From positions 1 to 51,693 of the IMG/VR virus record IMGVR_UViG_3300046458_000163: a stretch of DNA of 51,693 bases, one strand, 5' to 3'. Positions 7,010-13,889 of this stretch are shown here, in pieces (position 1 is the first letter of the stretch; each line of letters starts with the position of its first letter). The position numbers and the translations under genes are program-made. Source of the DNA: a virus. The notes below the pieces were generated by a model. That model saw nothing but the letters and a program-made list of their open reading frames with translations, had not been told where the DNA came from and did no database searches.

Positions 7010-7760
7010 ATGCTGGAATAACTACGATGACTGTATTTACCATTGTGCCGGATGATTTGAATGCACCTTCTGGCAGCTCTTCGATATGACCACCGCGATC
7101 TTCAATCAGTTGGCGGAAATCCGAAGTTAGCTTGTTACTGCGGAATGTCACCGAAGATGCCATAACCGACACCAACAGGCCGTCAGGTTTCAGGAACTTC
7201 AGTGCATGAGTAACGTGCTTAATATCTGCCTGGCGACCAAATGGAGGGTTCATTACCACGCGGTCATAAACAGCGGCTGGCTCAACAGTGAGGAAATCGA
7301 CAGGCTCTCCGATACCAGACAAGCTAAGATTCAGAGCATGCAGCACACCATTGTTGGCAGGCATTAGCTCATACATATCAATCATCACATTAGCTGCTGC
7401 GTCATGAGCGGCTTTAGCAATTACGCCTTGACCAGCGCTGGGCTCAAGAACCTTCATCCCATCGCGAATATCTGCCAAATGAATCACGTGCCTTACAACA
7501 TCTGGCGGGGTAGGGAAGAACTCAAAATCATCTTTAGGTACCACAACGTCGCCGGTAAGGATGATTTGCTCTATGCGTTCAGCTGCATCGATATCGAAAA
7601 CATGCGCTTTGACCTTGCGGTTCCATTTGCCCCCAGCGGCTTCAATCACCTTGTTGGTGCGGGTATATAAATTGCGGTCAAGCTGACCGGTAAGAATCAG
7701 GTTGTAACCCTCACATTGGCAGGCGCTAAGCACATTCAAGACTTCGTTATCTACACGCAT
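7008..7760 (-). CDS. SAM-dependent DNA methyltransferase (N6-adenine type)
   Basis: This 250-aa protein has the SAM-binding motif VLEPSAGQGVIA (about residue 105) and the catalytic NPPF motif (VVMNPPFGR, about residue 170) of amino-methyltransferases that modify adenine in DNA. The N-terminal 85 residues are a separate domain (YNLILTGQLDRNLYTRTNKV). No restriction gene is adjacent, so it is an orphan enzyme, probably protecting phage DNA from host restriction early in infection. AAAGGA lies seven bases before the ATG. The recognition sequence cannot be predicted. Confidence 0.85.
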   Translation of the reverse strand: MRVDNEVLNVLSACQCEGYNLILTGQLDRNLYTRTNKVIEAAGGKWNRKVKAHVFDIDAAERIEQIILTGDVVVPKDDFEFFPTPPDVVRHVIHLADIRDGMKVLEPSAGQGVIAKAAHDAAANVMIDMYELMPANNGVLHALNLSLSGIGEPVDFLTVEPAAVYDRVVMNPPFGRQADIKHVTHALKFLKPDGLLVSVMASSVTFRSNKLTSDFRQLIEDRGGHIEELPEGAFKSSGTMVNTVIVVIPA

Positions 7761-7775
7761 TTTCTTTCCTTTAGG

Positions 7776-7800
7776 CGTAAAAAAAGCTCCATTTGGAGCC
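7776..7800 (-). terminator. Intrinsic terminator upstream of the methyltransferase
   Basis: On the minus strand GGCTCC-AAAT-GGAGCT is followed by a run of seven T. It lies between the 64-aa gene and the methyltransferase gene, within the N-controlled operon. Confidence 0.85.
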
Positions 7801-7826
7801 GGTTAATGTTCTGCTGCGTCCATGTC

Positions 7827-8021
7827 CTATAAGTTGGCGTAGTAAAATGCCCTAAGCGCTTCAACCAGCTTCGATTCGTCGATTGCCATTGCATCTTCTT
7901 CGCCGTCTTCAATCCAAATCTGACCGTCACCAAAGTTGCTGATAGTGAAGTCACCAATGGCTACTGCTTTAGAATTGCCAGCATCGACAGATGGGTTGCA
8001 CTCTGTTTTGCAAAATCTCAT
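7827..8021 (-). CDS. Hypothetical protein, 64 aa
   Basis: This small acidic protein starts MRFCKTECNPSVDAGN and ends in a helix, ESKLVEALRAFYYANL. GAGGA lies seven bases before the ATG. It is in the delayed-early part of the leftward operon. I do not recognise the family. Confidence 0.68.
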   Translation of the reverse strand: MRFCKTECNPSVDAGNSKAVAIGDFTISNFGDGQIWIEDGEEDAMAIDESKLVEALRAFYYANL

Positions 8022-8074
8022 GTTAAATCCTCAGTTGTTATTTTCTGCGTCCACGCTGTTTAGTGAACAGGTGG

Positions 8075-8100
8075 CGTAAAAAAGGCCGCCTAAGCGACCT
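8075..8100 (-). terminator. Intrinsic terminator (tL1-like) after N and the 60-aa gene
   Basis: On the minus strand AGGTCGC-TTAG-GCGGCCT is followed by TTTTTACG. It overlaps the end of the 60-aa gene and is the first terminator met after N, the place of lambda tL1. The same 18-base hairpin occurs again at 27073-27090 on the plus strand. Confidence 0.85.
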
Positions 8101-8272
8101 GTCGAATTGTGTATCCGTAACCCAGATAGCCGTTACGGTCCTGTAGGATTGCAGCTGAAATCCGGGCCGAACTTTCACCTCTGACTGTTTTAATAACGAA
8201 GTTCGTGGCGTCAGGGCCGTTTTCCACAATCTCAAACTCTACAGTTTCAGGGTGGTATTGTTCACGGAGCAT
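8090..8272 (-). CDS. Hypothetical protein, 60 aa
   Basis: This small protein (MLREQYHPETVEFEIVENGP at the start) is probably an all-beta fold with a short helix, and it ends YGYTIRQVA. It begins three bases after the N stop codon with GAGG upstream, so it is probably co-translated with N. Function unknown. Confidence 0.68.
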   Translation of the reverse strand: MLREQYHPETVEFEIVENGPDATNFVIKTVRGESSARISAAILQDRNGYLGYGYTIRQVA

Positions 8273-8275
8273 CCT

Positions 8276-8578
8276 TCACCTCGCCGTCACGTTGTCTTTA
8301 GATTTCCGATAGCCTGCTGCGTATTTCGCTACGTCTGGCAGGCACATTCCTGATTCAATCTCGCCGCCCATATACTTCGAAGCACCCGCAAGAATCTGCT
8401 TGTGATACTCCGTCTCGGTGTCTACTGCCTTCACTACACGATCTGCCGGTTTACGGTTGAGCGTGAGGATCGGGCGGCACGCTGGCGAAGCTTTCACGCC
8501 AACCAACAGGGGGTTGGCTTGCTTCCATGCTGATTGTTTCTCAGCACGAGCTGCACGGCGTTTTTCTTGTGCATTCAT
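8276..8578 (-). CDS. N: Antitermination protein N
   Basis: This is a clear lambda N homologue of 100 aa. The arginine-rich RNA-binding helix (MNAQEKRRAARAEKQSAWK) keeps Trp18, which in lambda stacks on the boxB loop. The NusA/RNA-polymerase-binding part (ANPLLVGVKASPACRPILTL) is nearly the lambda sequence. N binds boxB RNA at nutL and nutR and makes RNA polymerase ignore terminators. I chose the ATG at 8578 because AGGAG lies seven bases upstream; longer in-frame starts run into nutL. The exact lambda boxB in nutR is its expected target. Confidence 0.95.
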   Translation of the reverse strand: MNAQEKRRAARAEKQSAWKQANPLLVGVKASPACRPILTLNRKPADRVVKAVDTETEYHKQILAGASKYMGGEIESGMCLPDVAKYAAGYRKSKDNVTAR

Positions 8579-8693
8579 GGTCATTCTCCTGTCAGTTAGC
8601 TTTGGTGGTGACGTGCTGCGACGCTGATCTCCGCAGTTGCGCTTTTTCACGCTGCAATTCACACCACCCCAAAGCTTGCTGCTTTGAATGTTT

Positions 8694-8724
8694 GCGCTTT
8701 TTCAGCGCCATCTGTTAAGGAGCA
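8694..8724 (-). promoter_or_regulatory. nutL (boxA and boxB)
   Basis: On the minus strand boxA TGCTCCTTAACA (8713-8724) closely matches the ribosomal boxA. It is followed by boxB GCGCTGAAAAAGCGC (8694-8708), a five-base stem with a GAAAA loop. It lies between pL and N, where N loads onto the leftward transcript. The boxB stem differs from nutR (GCGCT instead of GCCCT). A weaker boxB-like hairpin (GCGTGAAAAAGCGC) follows at 8639-8652. Confidence 0.85.
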
Positions 8725-8768
8725 GGGACTAAATCTCTTGTCCCGTTATTACTTCAGCGTCCTGCTGC

Positions 8769-8839
8769 GAGATGAATAATCACAAATTGTGTTTTATCAG
8801 TCAACACAAATTGTGATTTATTTCATCACGCCACGTGAT
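8769..8839 (-). promoter_or_regulatory. pL promoter with three OL operators
   Basis: The minus strand has -35 TTGACT (8799-8804), a 17-base spacer and -10 GATTAT (8776-8781). Three 15-base operator-like palindromes cover it: ATCACAAATTGTGTT (8779-8793), AACACAAATTGTGAT (8803-8817) and ATCACGCCACGTGAT (8825-8839), with centres 24 and 22 bases apart. They share the core with the sites between cI and cro, so CI and Cro should repress pL here. Confidence 0.88.
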
Positions 8840-8874
8840 GTGATTGATTTGAAATGGAAAATATTTTTTGAGGG

Positions 8875-8901
8875 CAATAAAAAACCCGCCGAAGCGGGTT
8901 T
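8875..8901 (-). terminator. Intrinsic terminator after cI
   Basis: On the minus strand AAACCCGC, the very stable loop TTCG and GCGGGTTT are followed by a T-rich run. It lies 20 bases beyond the cI stop and separates cI transcription from the pL region. Confidence 0.88.
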
Positions 8902-8920
8902 GATTGGGTTTGCTTGAGGG

Positions 8921-9559
8921 CTATAGCCTCATAAGAGACTGAACTGCAACGCCTATAATGCGGCAATTACCATTGATTGGAACTGCTGGGTAGGCTGGAT
9001 TTAGCCCTTTGAGATACTTCTGCCCGCCATCAATGACCAGCTTTTTAAATGTCGCTTCATTCGCTTCTGTGATTTTTGCGATCACAAGACTGCCGTTTAT
9101 GGGCTCCTTGCCGGTATCGAAAAGCACTAGCATTCCCTCAGGGATGCTCAGGCCTGCAGGGGCAGTCATTGAATCACCTTGCACGCGCAGCCAGAAACCA
9201 CTGCCGAAAACCGGCTCGTCAGTTTCATACCACTCGTCGATCTCTTGAAGAGAATAGGGTTCCATAGCTTCGCTCCATGCACCGGCGCTGACCCAACTGA
9301 TCAGCGGATATTTTTTACCAGGCTTATATTGTCCCTTATAAGCATCGCCAAACAGAAGCTCAGGCGCAGACACGCCCAACGCCTTAGCGATCACCTCTGC
9401 GTCTTCTACGCTAACGCTTCTGGTCCCTGATTCATAATTTCCGATGCGAGATTGCGAGGCCCATCCACAAAGCTCCGCCAGAGCCTTCTGAGAAAGACCT
9501 CGCTCTTCGCGCAAGCGCTTAATTCTGGATGAAATGGATTCGATTCTGTTCATGCGCAT
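8921..9559 (-). CDS. cI: CI repressor (HTH plus S24 self-cleavage domain)
   Basis: This 212-aa lysogenic repressor has an N-terminal helix-turn-helix (about residues 9-65, LSQKALAELCGWASQSRIGN). The C-terminal domain is of the LexA/UmuD type: the self-cleavage bond is Ala92-Gly93 (WVSAGAW), the nucleophile is Ser130 (GDSM), and the general base is a Lys in TFKKL (about residue 172). It should be inactivated by RecA* during SOS. It maps opposite cro with shared operators between them. No clear ribosome binding site precedes either ATG (9559 or 9553), which suggests a nearly leaderless message from pRM as in lambda. Confidence 0.96.
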   Translation of the reverse strand: MRMNRIESISSRIKRLREERGLSQKALAELCGWASQSRIGNYESGTRSVSVEDAEVIAKALGVSAPELLFGDAYKGQYKPGKKYPLISWVSAGAWSEAMEPYSLQEIDEWYETDEPVFGSGFWLRVQGDSMTAPAGLSIPEGMLVLFDTGKEPINGSLVIAKITEANEATFKKLVIDGGQKYLKGLNPAYPAVPINGNCRIIGVAVQSLMRL

Positions 9560-9564
9560 TTTGT

Positions 9565-9630
9565 ATCACAGTCCGTGTTAAAAGGCTTTACACGATTTGT
9601 GTTGATATCGAATCACAAATTGTGTTTAAT
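9565..9630 (+). promoter_or_regulatory. OR region with three operators and pR promoter
   Basis: Three operator-like sites lie between cI and cro: ATCACAGTCCGTGTT (9565-9579), TACACGATTTGTGTT (9589-9603) and ATCACAAATTGTGTT (9612-9626), with centres 24 and 23 bases apart. The rightward promoter pR has -35 TTGATA (9602-9607), a 17-base spacer and -10 TTTAAT (9625-9630), so the two cro-proximal sites cover it. The pRM promoter towards cI must overlap the first site, but its boxes are weak, as expected for an activated promoter. Confidence 0.88.
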
Positions 9631-9662
9631 GTGCGTTGAGTGACCACTTTTAAGGAACGAGT

Positions 9663-9878
9663 ATGAACAACATTGCCAACGAACGGAAAAAGCTTGGCAT
9701 CACTCAATCTGTGCTGGCGACCGCGTGCGGCTGGAATCAGTCCCGCCTGGCTAATTACGAAACAGGAATTCGAGCACCAGATTTAGAGTCATGCCGCAGC
9801 CTAGTTAAAGCGCTGAACAAATTGGGTGGCAAAACAAACCTAGATGTTTTGTTCCCACCAAGAAAGACCGCAGCTTAA
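9663..9878 (+). CDS. cro: Cro-type repressor
   Basis: This 71-aa single-domain helix-turn-helix protein (LGITQSVLATACGWNQSRLA, then NYETGIRAPDLESC) is transcribed from pR opposite cI. Its recognition segment resembles that of CI (Q-S-R-x-x-N-Y-E), consistent with binding the same operators. It is expected to repress pRM early in infection and later pR and pL. AAGGA lies six bases before the ATG. Confidence 0.9.
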   Translation: MNNIANERKKLGITQSVLATACGWNQSRLANYETGIRAPDLESCRSLVKALNKLGGKTNLDVLFPPRKTAA

Positions 9879-9885
9879 GCAGTTC

Positions 9886-9917
9886 CGCTCTTAAACATCC
9901 CCGCCCTGAAAAAGGGC
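9886..9917 (+). promoter_or_regulatory. nutR (boxA and boxB)
   Basis: boxA CGCTCTTA (9886-9893) and boxB GCCCTGAAAAAGGGC (9903-9917) are identical to the lambda nutR elements. They lie directly after cro, so N can load onto the rightward transcript before cII, O and P. Confidence 0.95.
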
Positions 9918-9956
9918 AGTAATCAAACAAACGATTCAATGACGTGACTGCACTCC

Positions 9957-9970
9957 GCAATGTCACGCAA
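9957..9970 (-). promoter_or_regulatory. CII-activated promoter pRE
   Basis: The minus strand reads TTGC-GTGACA-TTGC, the exact TTGC-N6-TTGC repeat that CII binds around the -35 region. It lies between cro and cII and points towards cI, as lambda pRE does. The -10 region is weak, which is usual for CII-dependent promoters. Confidence 0.85.
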
Positions 9971-10000
9971 CTAACTATTTAACAAACGGAATTATCAACT

Positions 10001-10300
10001 ATGCACGACGCAAACTACAGCAAACCGACTCAGCGAGAGATTGACCGCGCAGAGACGGATCTGCTGATAACGCTTTCCCAACTCACTGGTCGTAAGTTCG
10101 CAGAACTGGCTGGATGGCATGAGACAAAAATCAGCCGGACTAACTGGCGGGATGTAGCAACGATTTTTTGTATAGCACGAATGGCTGTTGAAGTGAGTCC
10201 TCTTGGGCGGGCCATTCAGGGCGCCTATCAGGCGATCGGAAAGCAAAAAGCCCCAGCTGCGCTAACAGCTGAGGCTTCTCAAATCACACTTAATTTCTGA
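10001..10300 (+). CDS. cII: Transcriptional activator CII
   Basis: This 99-aa protein is close in length and layout to lambda CII (97 aa). A helix-turn-helix (KFAELAGWHETKISRTNWRD) and an oligomerisation helix are followed by an ending, QITLNF, that parallels lambda QIQMEF. CII binds TTGC-N6-TTGC repeats and switches on cI and int for lysogeny. The matching site is found 31 bases upstream, pointing at cI, and CIII is encoded in the left operon. Confidence 0.92.
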   Translation: MHDANYSKPTQREIDRAETDLLITLSQLTGRKFAELAGWHETKISRTNWRDVATIFCIARMAVEVSPLGRAIQGAYQAIGKQKAPAALTAEASQITLNF

Positions 10301-10311
10301 GGTAATTATAC

Positions 10312-10989
10312 ATGCAATTATCTACAGCAGTAAACCCGACAATGAGCAGCCAGGAGATTGCCTATCTGGTTGAATCACGCCATGACAATGTTAAGCGCAC
10401 TATCGAAAGACTGGCAGAGCGCGGCACTATCCAACTTCCTCCATTGGAGGAGGTTAAAAACAACTCAGGTCAGACGGTTTCTGTCTACCTGGTGGGCAAG
10501 AGAGACAGCTATATCGTTGTTGCTCAGCTTTCCCCTGAATTTACCGCTCGCCTAGTAGACCGCTGGCAAGAGCTTGAAACCGGTACTCAGCTACCTACCG
10601 ATTACCTCTCTGCACTGAAAGCCCTGACCGTTGAAGTCGAACAGCGTCAGGTGCTGGAAAACCAGTTGGCAATCGCCGCGCCGAAAGTGCAGTTCGTAGA
10701 CAGCTACGTCAACGCCAGCGGATCACTTGGTTTCCGCGAAACCTGCAAGCTGCTGCACATCAAAGAGAACGCCTTTCGTCACTTCCTGCTGGACAGCGAG
10801 ATCATGTATCTGCTGGCTGGGAAGCTTACTCCATACGCTCAGCACATCGATGCAGGCCGCTTCACCGTCAAAACAGGTGAGAACCAGAGCAATGGACACG
10901 CTTTCACGCAGAACAAATTCACGCCGAAAGGCATCCAGTGGATCGCCGGTCTATGGGCCGCTCATCAGGTTCAGGAGCGAGCCGCATGA
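10312..10989 (+). CDS. Rha-KilAC phage regulator (antirepressor type)
   Basis: This 225-aa protein has two domains: an N-terminal Rha domain (about 1-100, MSSQEIAYLVESRHDNVKRT, SYIVVAQLSPEFTARLVDRW) and a C-terminal KilAC/ANT DNA-binding domain (about 120-220, GSLGFRETCKLLHIKENAF). Such proteins act as antirepressors or transcription regulators in temperate phages. It lies between cII and the replication gene O, and its stop overlaps the O start as ATGA. GAGGTAATT precedes its ATG. The targets are unknown. Confidence 0.88.
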   Translation: MQLSTAVNPTMSSQEIAYLVESRHDNVKRTIERLAERGTIQLPPLEEVKNNSGQTVSVYLVGKRDSYIVVAQLSPEFTARLVDRWQELETGTQLPTDYLSALKALTVEVEQRQVLENQLAIAAPKVQFVDSYVNASGSLGFRETCKLLHIKENAFRHFLLDSEIMYLLAGKLTPYAQHIDAGRFTVKTGENQSNGHAFTQNKFTPKGIQWIAGLWAAHQVQERAA

Positions 10990-11990
10990 GTACCGCACAG
11001 GTTTACGATTTTAATGCTGCAAAGCAACTCAGGAGCAACAGGATGGAGAACCAGAAGCATGGTTACATCCCGTTGTACCGGAGCGTCAAAAAGCAGCCAT
11101 GGGCCAAGGATGTCTTTCTCAGGACACTTTGGGAAAACCTACTTATTGACGCAGCCAGACAGCCATACACGGCGAATTATAAGGGCCACAGATGGCCGCT
11201 GGAGATCGGGCAACTGGTAACCACCTCAGCAGATTTAGGACTGTCACTTTGTGATCGCAATGGCGAGCCAACAAGCCGCCACGCAGTAGAAAGGATGCTG
11301 GCATTTTTCGTGAAGGAAGAGATGATTTCTGTCCTGGCTGAGCGCCGAAAAGGAACGTTGATCACCATCCTGAATTATGCCGAATATGCTGAAAAAATAG
11401 CCTCTACACCCGCGCATAACGCCGCGCATATGTCCGCGCATAACGAAGCTAGTGATACCAAGGCTTCAAGTGCCACCCCCGCGCATATGTCCGAGCATAA
11501 AGCCGCGCATCATGAACAAGAATATAAAAACAATAATACTAAAAACACTACGTCAGAGAATTCTAACGAATCCACTGACTCACCACCTAAGCAGCTTCCT
11601 TCTCTTCGTCCTGATGCAGCCATTCAGTCACCCAAGGGTGATAAGTGGGGAACCGCTGACGACCTGAAAGCTGCTGAATGGCTCTTCGCTAAAATCCAGA
11701 TAGTCGCACCGACCGCGCAGACACCTAACTGGCCTTCCTGGTCAAACGAAATTCGACTGATGCGCAACGCACTTAAGGTGAGTCATCACGATATCTGCGA
11801 AGTATTCAAATGGGCCAATGCCGATCAGTTCTGGCAAACCAACGTTATGAGCCCTGCAAAGCTCCGCGAAAAGTGGGACACGCTCAAGGCTCAGATGAAT
11901 CAACCTAATCGAAACCGACAGGCACCAGAGCCGCAGCAACCCGCTCAGCACTGGAACAGCCGCGAAGCCTGGGAGAATGAATTCCTATGA
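10986..11990 (+). CDS. O: Replication initiation protein O
   Basis: This 334-aa protein occupies the O position before P and has the O-like N-terminal winged-helix domain (HGYIPLYRSVKKQPWAKDVF, GQLVTTSADLGLSLCDRNGE). A low-complexity linker follows, then a C-terminal domain (WPSWSNEIRLMRNALKVSHH) that should contact P. O binds the iterons of the origin, which lie inside its own gene (11410-11512) and encode the repeated Ala-His segment around residues 142-176. The start at 10986 overlaps the upstream stop as ATGA; longer forms are artefacts. Confidence 0.87.
   Translation: MSTAQVYDFNAAKQLRSNRMENQKHGYIPLYRSVKKQPWAKDVFLRTLWENLLIDAARQPYTANYKGHRWPLEIGQLVTTSADLGLSLCDRNGEPTSRHAVERMLAFFVKEEMISVLAERRKGTLITILNYAEYAEKIASTPAHNAAHMSAHNEASDTKASSATPAHMSEHKAAHHEQEYKNNNTKNTTSENSNESTDSPPKQLPSLRPDAAIQSPKGDKWGTADDLKAAEWLFAKIQIVAPTAQTPNWPSWSNEIRLMRNALKVSHHDICEVFKWANADQFWQTNVMSPAKLREKWDTLKAQMNQPNRNRQAPEPQQPAQHWNSREAWENEFL
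11410..11570 (+). other. Replication origin (iterons) inside O
   Basis: Six copies of a ten-base unit CCGCGCATAA/T occur in two clusters with a strict 12-base period: 11410, 11422, 11434, and then 11479, 11491 (CCGAGCATAA), 11503 (CCGCGCATCA). Directly after them is an A/T-rich stretch (about 11514-11570). Lambda ori has the same plan: iterons within O followed by an AT-rich unwinding region. Because 12 bases are four codons, the iterons also encode a repeated tetrapeptide with Ala-His. Confidence 0.85.
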
Positions 11991-12685
11991 GACAACTCGT
12001 ATCAGCAATTCAGAGCCGCGATGCAGGTGCTATGGCCCGTCTGGCTGGCGACGGCCCGCAACCGGTAGACCGTGGCGTGCATGAAGGCGTAGAGCGACTG
12101 GTAGACGCGCTATTCACCAACCTGAAGCAGGTGTTTCCGGCATCGGTCAGCACAGCATGGAAGCGACCAGAAGACGAGGCAGCAGCAAAACGCCAGTGGG
12201 TCGCCGCTTTCGCCGAGAACGGAATCCACAGCAAGCAGCAGCTGTCAGCAGGCATGAAGCACGCACGCGCCAGCGGTTCGCCGTTTCTGCCATCACCGGG
12301 CCAGTTCATTGAGTGGTGCAAAGAGGCGTCATTCAGCGCCGCTGGCATGCCTGACGAAGAAGAGCTGTATTCGATGGTGATGACCTACTGTGCCAAGCGC
12401 GGTGACTACCAGACAGCCGAGCTTTACCCGTGGAAGACCAACGCTGATTACTGGATGGTCACTGGCCTGTACAGCATGATGCGAGCCGGAAACCTGAGCG
12501 AGGCAGAGCTGCGCGTTAAGTGCCGGTCGGAGCTTCGCAAGATGGCTCATCGCATCGAATCTGGCGAGGAAATCCCTGAGCCGCGCAAGCAGCTGCTGAA
12601 GCTCTCCATCCCATCAACCAGCGAGAAGGCACTCGAAGGCGTTGCCATGCTCCGCGCAAAACTGAAATCAGCGAGGCCATCATGA
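11987..12685 (+). CDS. P: Replication protein P (helicase loader)
   Basis: This 232-aa protein is clearly homologous to lambda P (233 aa). Shared blocks include FPASVSTAW, RQWVAAFAENGI, GSPFLPSPGQFIEWCKEASF, YPWKTNADYWMVTGLYSMMR and the ending EIPEPRKQL. P captures host DnaB helicase and delivers it to the O-bound origin. It overlaps O by four bases, so translation is coupled. Confidence 0.95.
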   Translation: MRQLVSAIQSRDAGAMARLAGDGPQPVDRGVHEGVERLVDALFTNLKQVFPASVSTAWKRPEDEAAAKRQWVAAFAENGIHSKQQLSAGMKHARASGSPFLPSPGQFIEWCKEASFSAAGMPDEEELYSMVMTYCAKRGDYQTAELYPWKTNADYWMVTGLYSMMRAGNLSEAELRVKCRSELRKMAHRIESGEEIPEPRKQLLKLSIPSTSEKALEGVAMLRAKLKSARPS

Positions 12686-12984
12686 GTAAATCAACAACAC
12701 TGGACCAGCTAAATGTGCGCTGGCATGAGCAGAAAGTAGCTACACACAAGCGGACTTTCTCGGCGGCTGGAAATTTGAACAAAGAGCGCTGGGCTGAAGT
12801 GGTTCGAGTTCACAAGCGCCGTGTCTTGCGCCGTAAGGGCTACAGAAATCGAGCCGCCAACGTCGCCGGAATTCTTGCCGAGTACCAGATTTGGGCTGAA
12901 GTGATTCGAAGCAACCGCAAGCATCTAAATATGCCGCCAGAGGTGCATCGCTTCGGAAATGGTGGTCAGGAGAAGCTGCCATGA
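12682..12984 (+). CDS. Hypothetical basic protein, 100 aa
   Basis: This strongly basic, helical protein (LDQLNVRWHEQKVATHKRTF, then RVHKRRVLRRKGYRNRAANV) probably binds nucleic acid. It overlaps P by four bases and the next gene by four bases, marking the beginning of the nin-like cluster. I do not recognise the family. Confidence 0.7.
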   Translation: MSKSTTLDQLNVRWHEQKVATHKRTFSAAGNLNKERWAEVVRVHKRRVLRRKGYRNRAANVAGILAEYQIWAEVIRSNRKHLNMPPEVHRFGNGGQEKLP

Positions 12985-13136
12985 GCGAAGGAATACGCAT
13001 CAGGTTTGAGCGCCTCTACCGCAGTGTGCACGGCGATAGGCATGACCTGCGCAGGACGTACATGGGCTATCGCGATGCCATTGTCGACCGCGCGTTTTTC
13101 TTCTGGCTGGAAGGCCGGGAAGGGGCTGCATCATGA
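12981..13136 (+). CDS. Hypothetical protein, 51 aa
   Basis: This 51-aa frame opens MSEGIRIRFERLYRSVHGDR and ends FFFWLEGREGAAS. Both ends overlap neighbours as ATGA, so it fits the chain of coupled nin-region genes. The product is a single basic amphipathic helix with an aromatic end. Function unknown. Confidence 0.65.
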   Translation: MSEGIRIRFERLYRSVHGDRHDLRRTYMGYRDAIVDRAFFFWLEGREGAAS

Positions 13137-13480
13137 ACAAACATCTGACCGAAATACAGCAATCAACGCTGGAGTTTATCCGCACATCGACCAGAGAGAA
13201 TGGTCGCTGCCCGTCCCTGATGGAGATTACAAAGGAGTTTGGCTGGAAGTCGCAGAATAGCGCATGTGGTCACGTAAACGCGCTCGTCAGAAAGGGCTAT
13301 TTGAACCGCCTTCGCGGCGCGAGCCGCAGTCTGATTTTGCCAGATTACGGAAGTGTGTGTCTGCCGGAAGCAAGTGATAGCGAATATTGGTTCGAGGGTG
13401 TTTTTCAGCACCGCCGTTACGAAAGGGATGTGGTGAAAGCTGTCCAGGCTGCCGGTATGAAAGTTAAGGAGCCAGCATGA
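13133..13480 (+). CDS. LexA-type DNA-binding domain protein without peptidase
   Basis: Residues 4-70 follow the LexA N-terminal winged-helix domain closely: LTEIQQSTLEFIRTSTRENG, PSLMEITKEFGWKSQNSACG, HVNALVRKGYLNRLRGASRS, LIL. LexA has the same Q-Q-x-x-x-x-x-I and K-G-x-I-x-x-x-x-G-A-S-R pattern. The S24 peptidase domain is absent; instead there are about 45 unrelated residues. It may bind a LexA-like operator without being cleavable. It is coupled to both neighbours by ATGA overlaps. Confidence 0.85.
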   Translation: MNKHLTEIQQSTLEFIRTSTRENGRCPSLMEITKEFGWKSQNSACGHVNALVRKGYLNRLRGASRSLILPDYGSVCLPEASDSEYWFEGVFQHRRYERDVVKAVQAAGMKVKEPA

Positions 13481-13611
13481 CACAGGTAATTCACGGACTG
13501 CCTCGCGCTGAGCTGATTAAGCGCGTATTCGGCGAAAGCAAACCGGCACCAAAGGTTGATTCCCGTCCCGACAAAGGCGGCAAGAGCAAAACTAAGGGTG
13601 GTGGATTTTGA
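13477..13611 (+). CDS. Hypothetical protein, 44 aa
   Basis: This 44-aa frame starts MTQVIHGLPRAELIKRVFGE and ends in a Lys/Gly-rich tail (KGGKSKTKGGGF). It overlaps the LexA-like gene by four bases, and its stop overlaps the TTG start of the DUF3850 gene. It is a basic peptide of unknown function. Confidence 0.58.
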   Translation: MTQVIHGLPRAELIKRVFGESKPAPKVDSRPDKGGKSKTKGGGF

Positions 13612-13889
13612 GGCACGAACTGAAAATTTTATCGCAGCACTTCACGCCGGTTATCGAAAAAATCAAAACCGCTGAGCTGCGCAAGAATGACCGCAATTTT
13701 GAAGCTGGTGACACGCTGATTCTGATGGAATGGAATGGCGACTATACCGGTGACGCTTGCGAAAGGGTGGTGACACACGTAGCTGACGTGGGTGATTACC
13801 TTCCGGGTTATGTGCTGCTGAGTATGACTCCTCCACAACCCCCAACAGACACCTACCGGCAGATTGAAAATGATGGGAGGGAAGGATGA
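13608..13889 (+). CDS. DUF3850 (ASCH/PUA-like) protein
   Basis: This 93-aa protein shows the DUF3850 pattern: HELKILSQHFTPVIEKIKTA, ELRKNDRNFEAGDTLILMEW, a YTG turn and YLPGYVLLSM. The fold is a small RNA-binding-type beta barrel, and it is common in phages with no proven role. It begins with TTG at 13608, overlapping the upstream stop (TTGA), with a GGTGG stretch upstream. The ending overlaps the next ATG. Confidence 0.85.
   Translation: MRHELKILSQHFTPVIEKIKTAELRKNDRNFEAGDTLILMEWNGDYTGDACERVVTHVADVGDYLPGYVLLSMTPPQPPTDTYRQIENDGREG

Noticed and set aside
8592-8711. A 39-codon leader frame between pL and N (starts MALKKRKHSKQQ)
   Set aside because: It has no ribosome binding site, its start lies between boxA and boxB, and the boxB hairpins explain the sequence. 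It is more likely leader RNA than a gene.
11401-11520. Repeats in O considered as a CRISPR-like array
   Set aside because: The units are ten bases with a 12-base period and no spacers. They match replication iterons inside an O gene followed by an AT-rich region.
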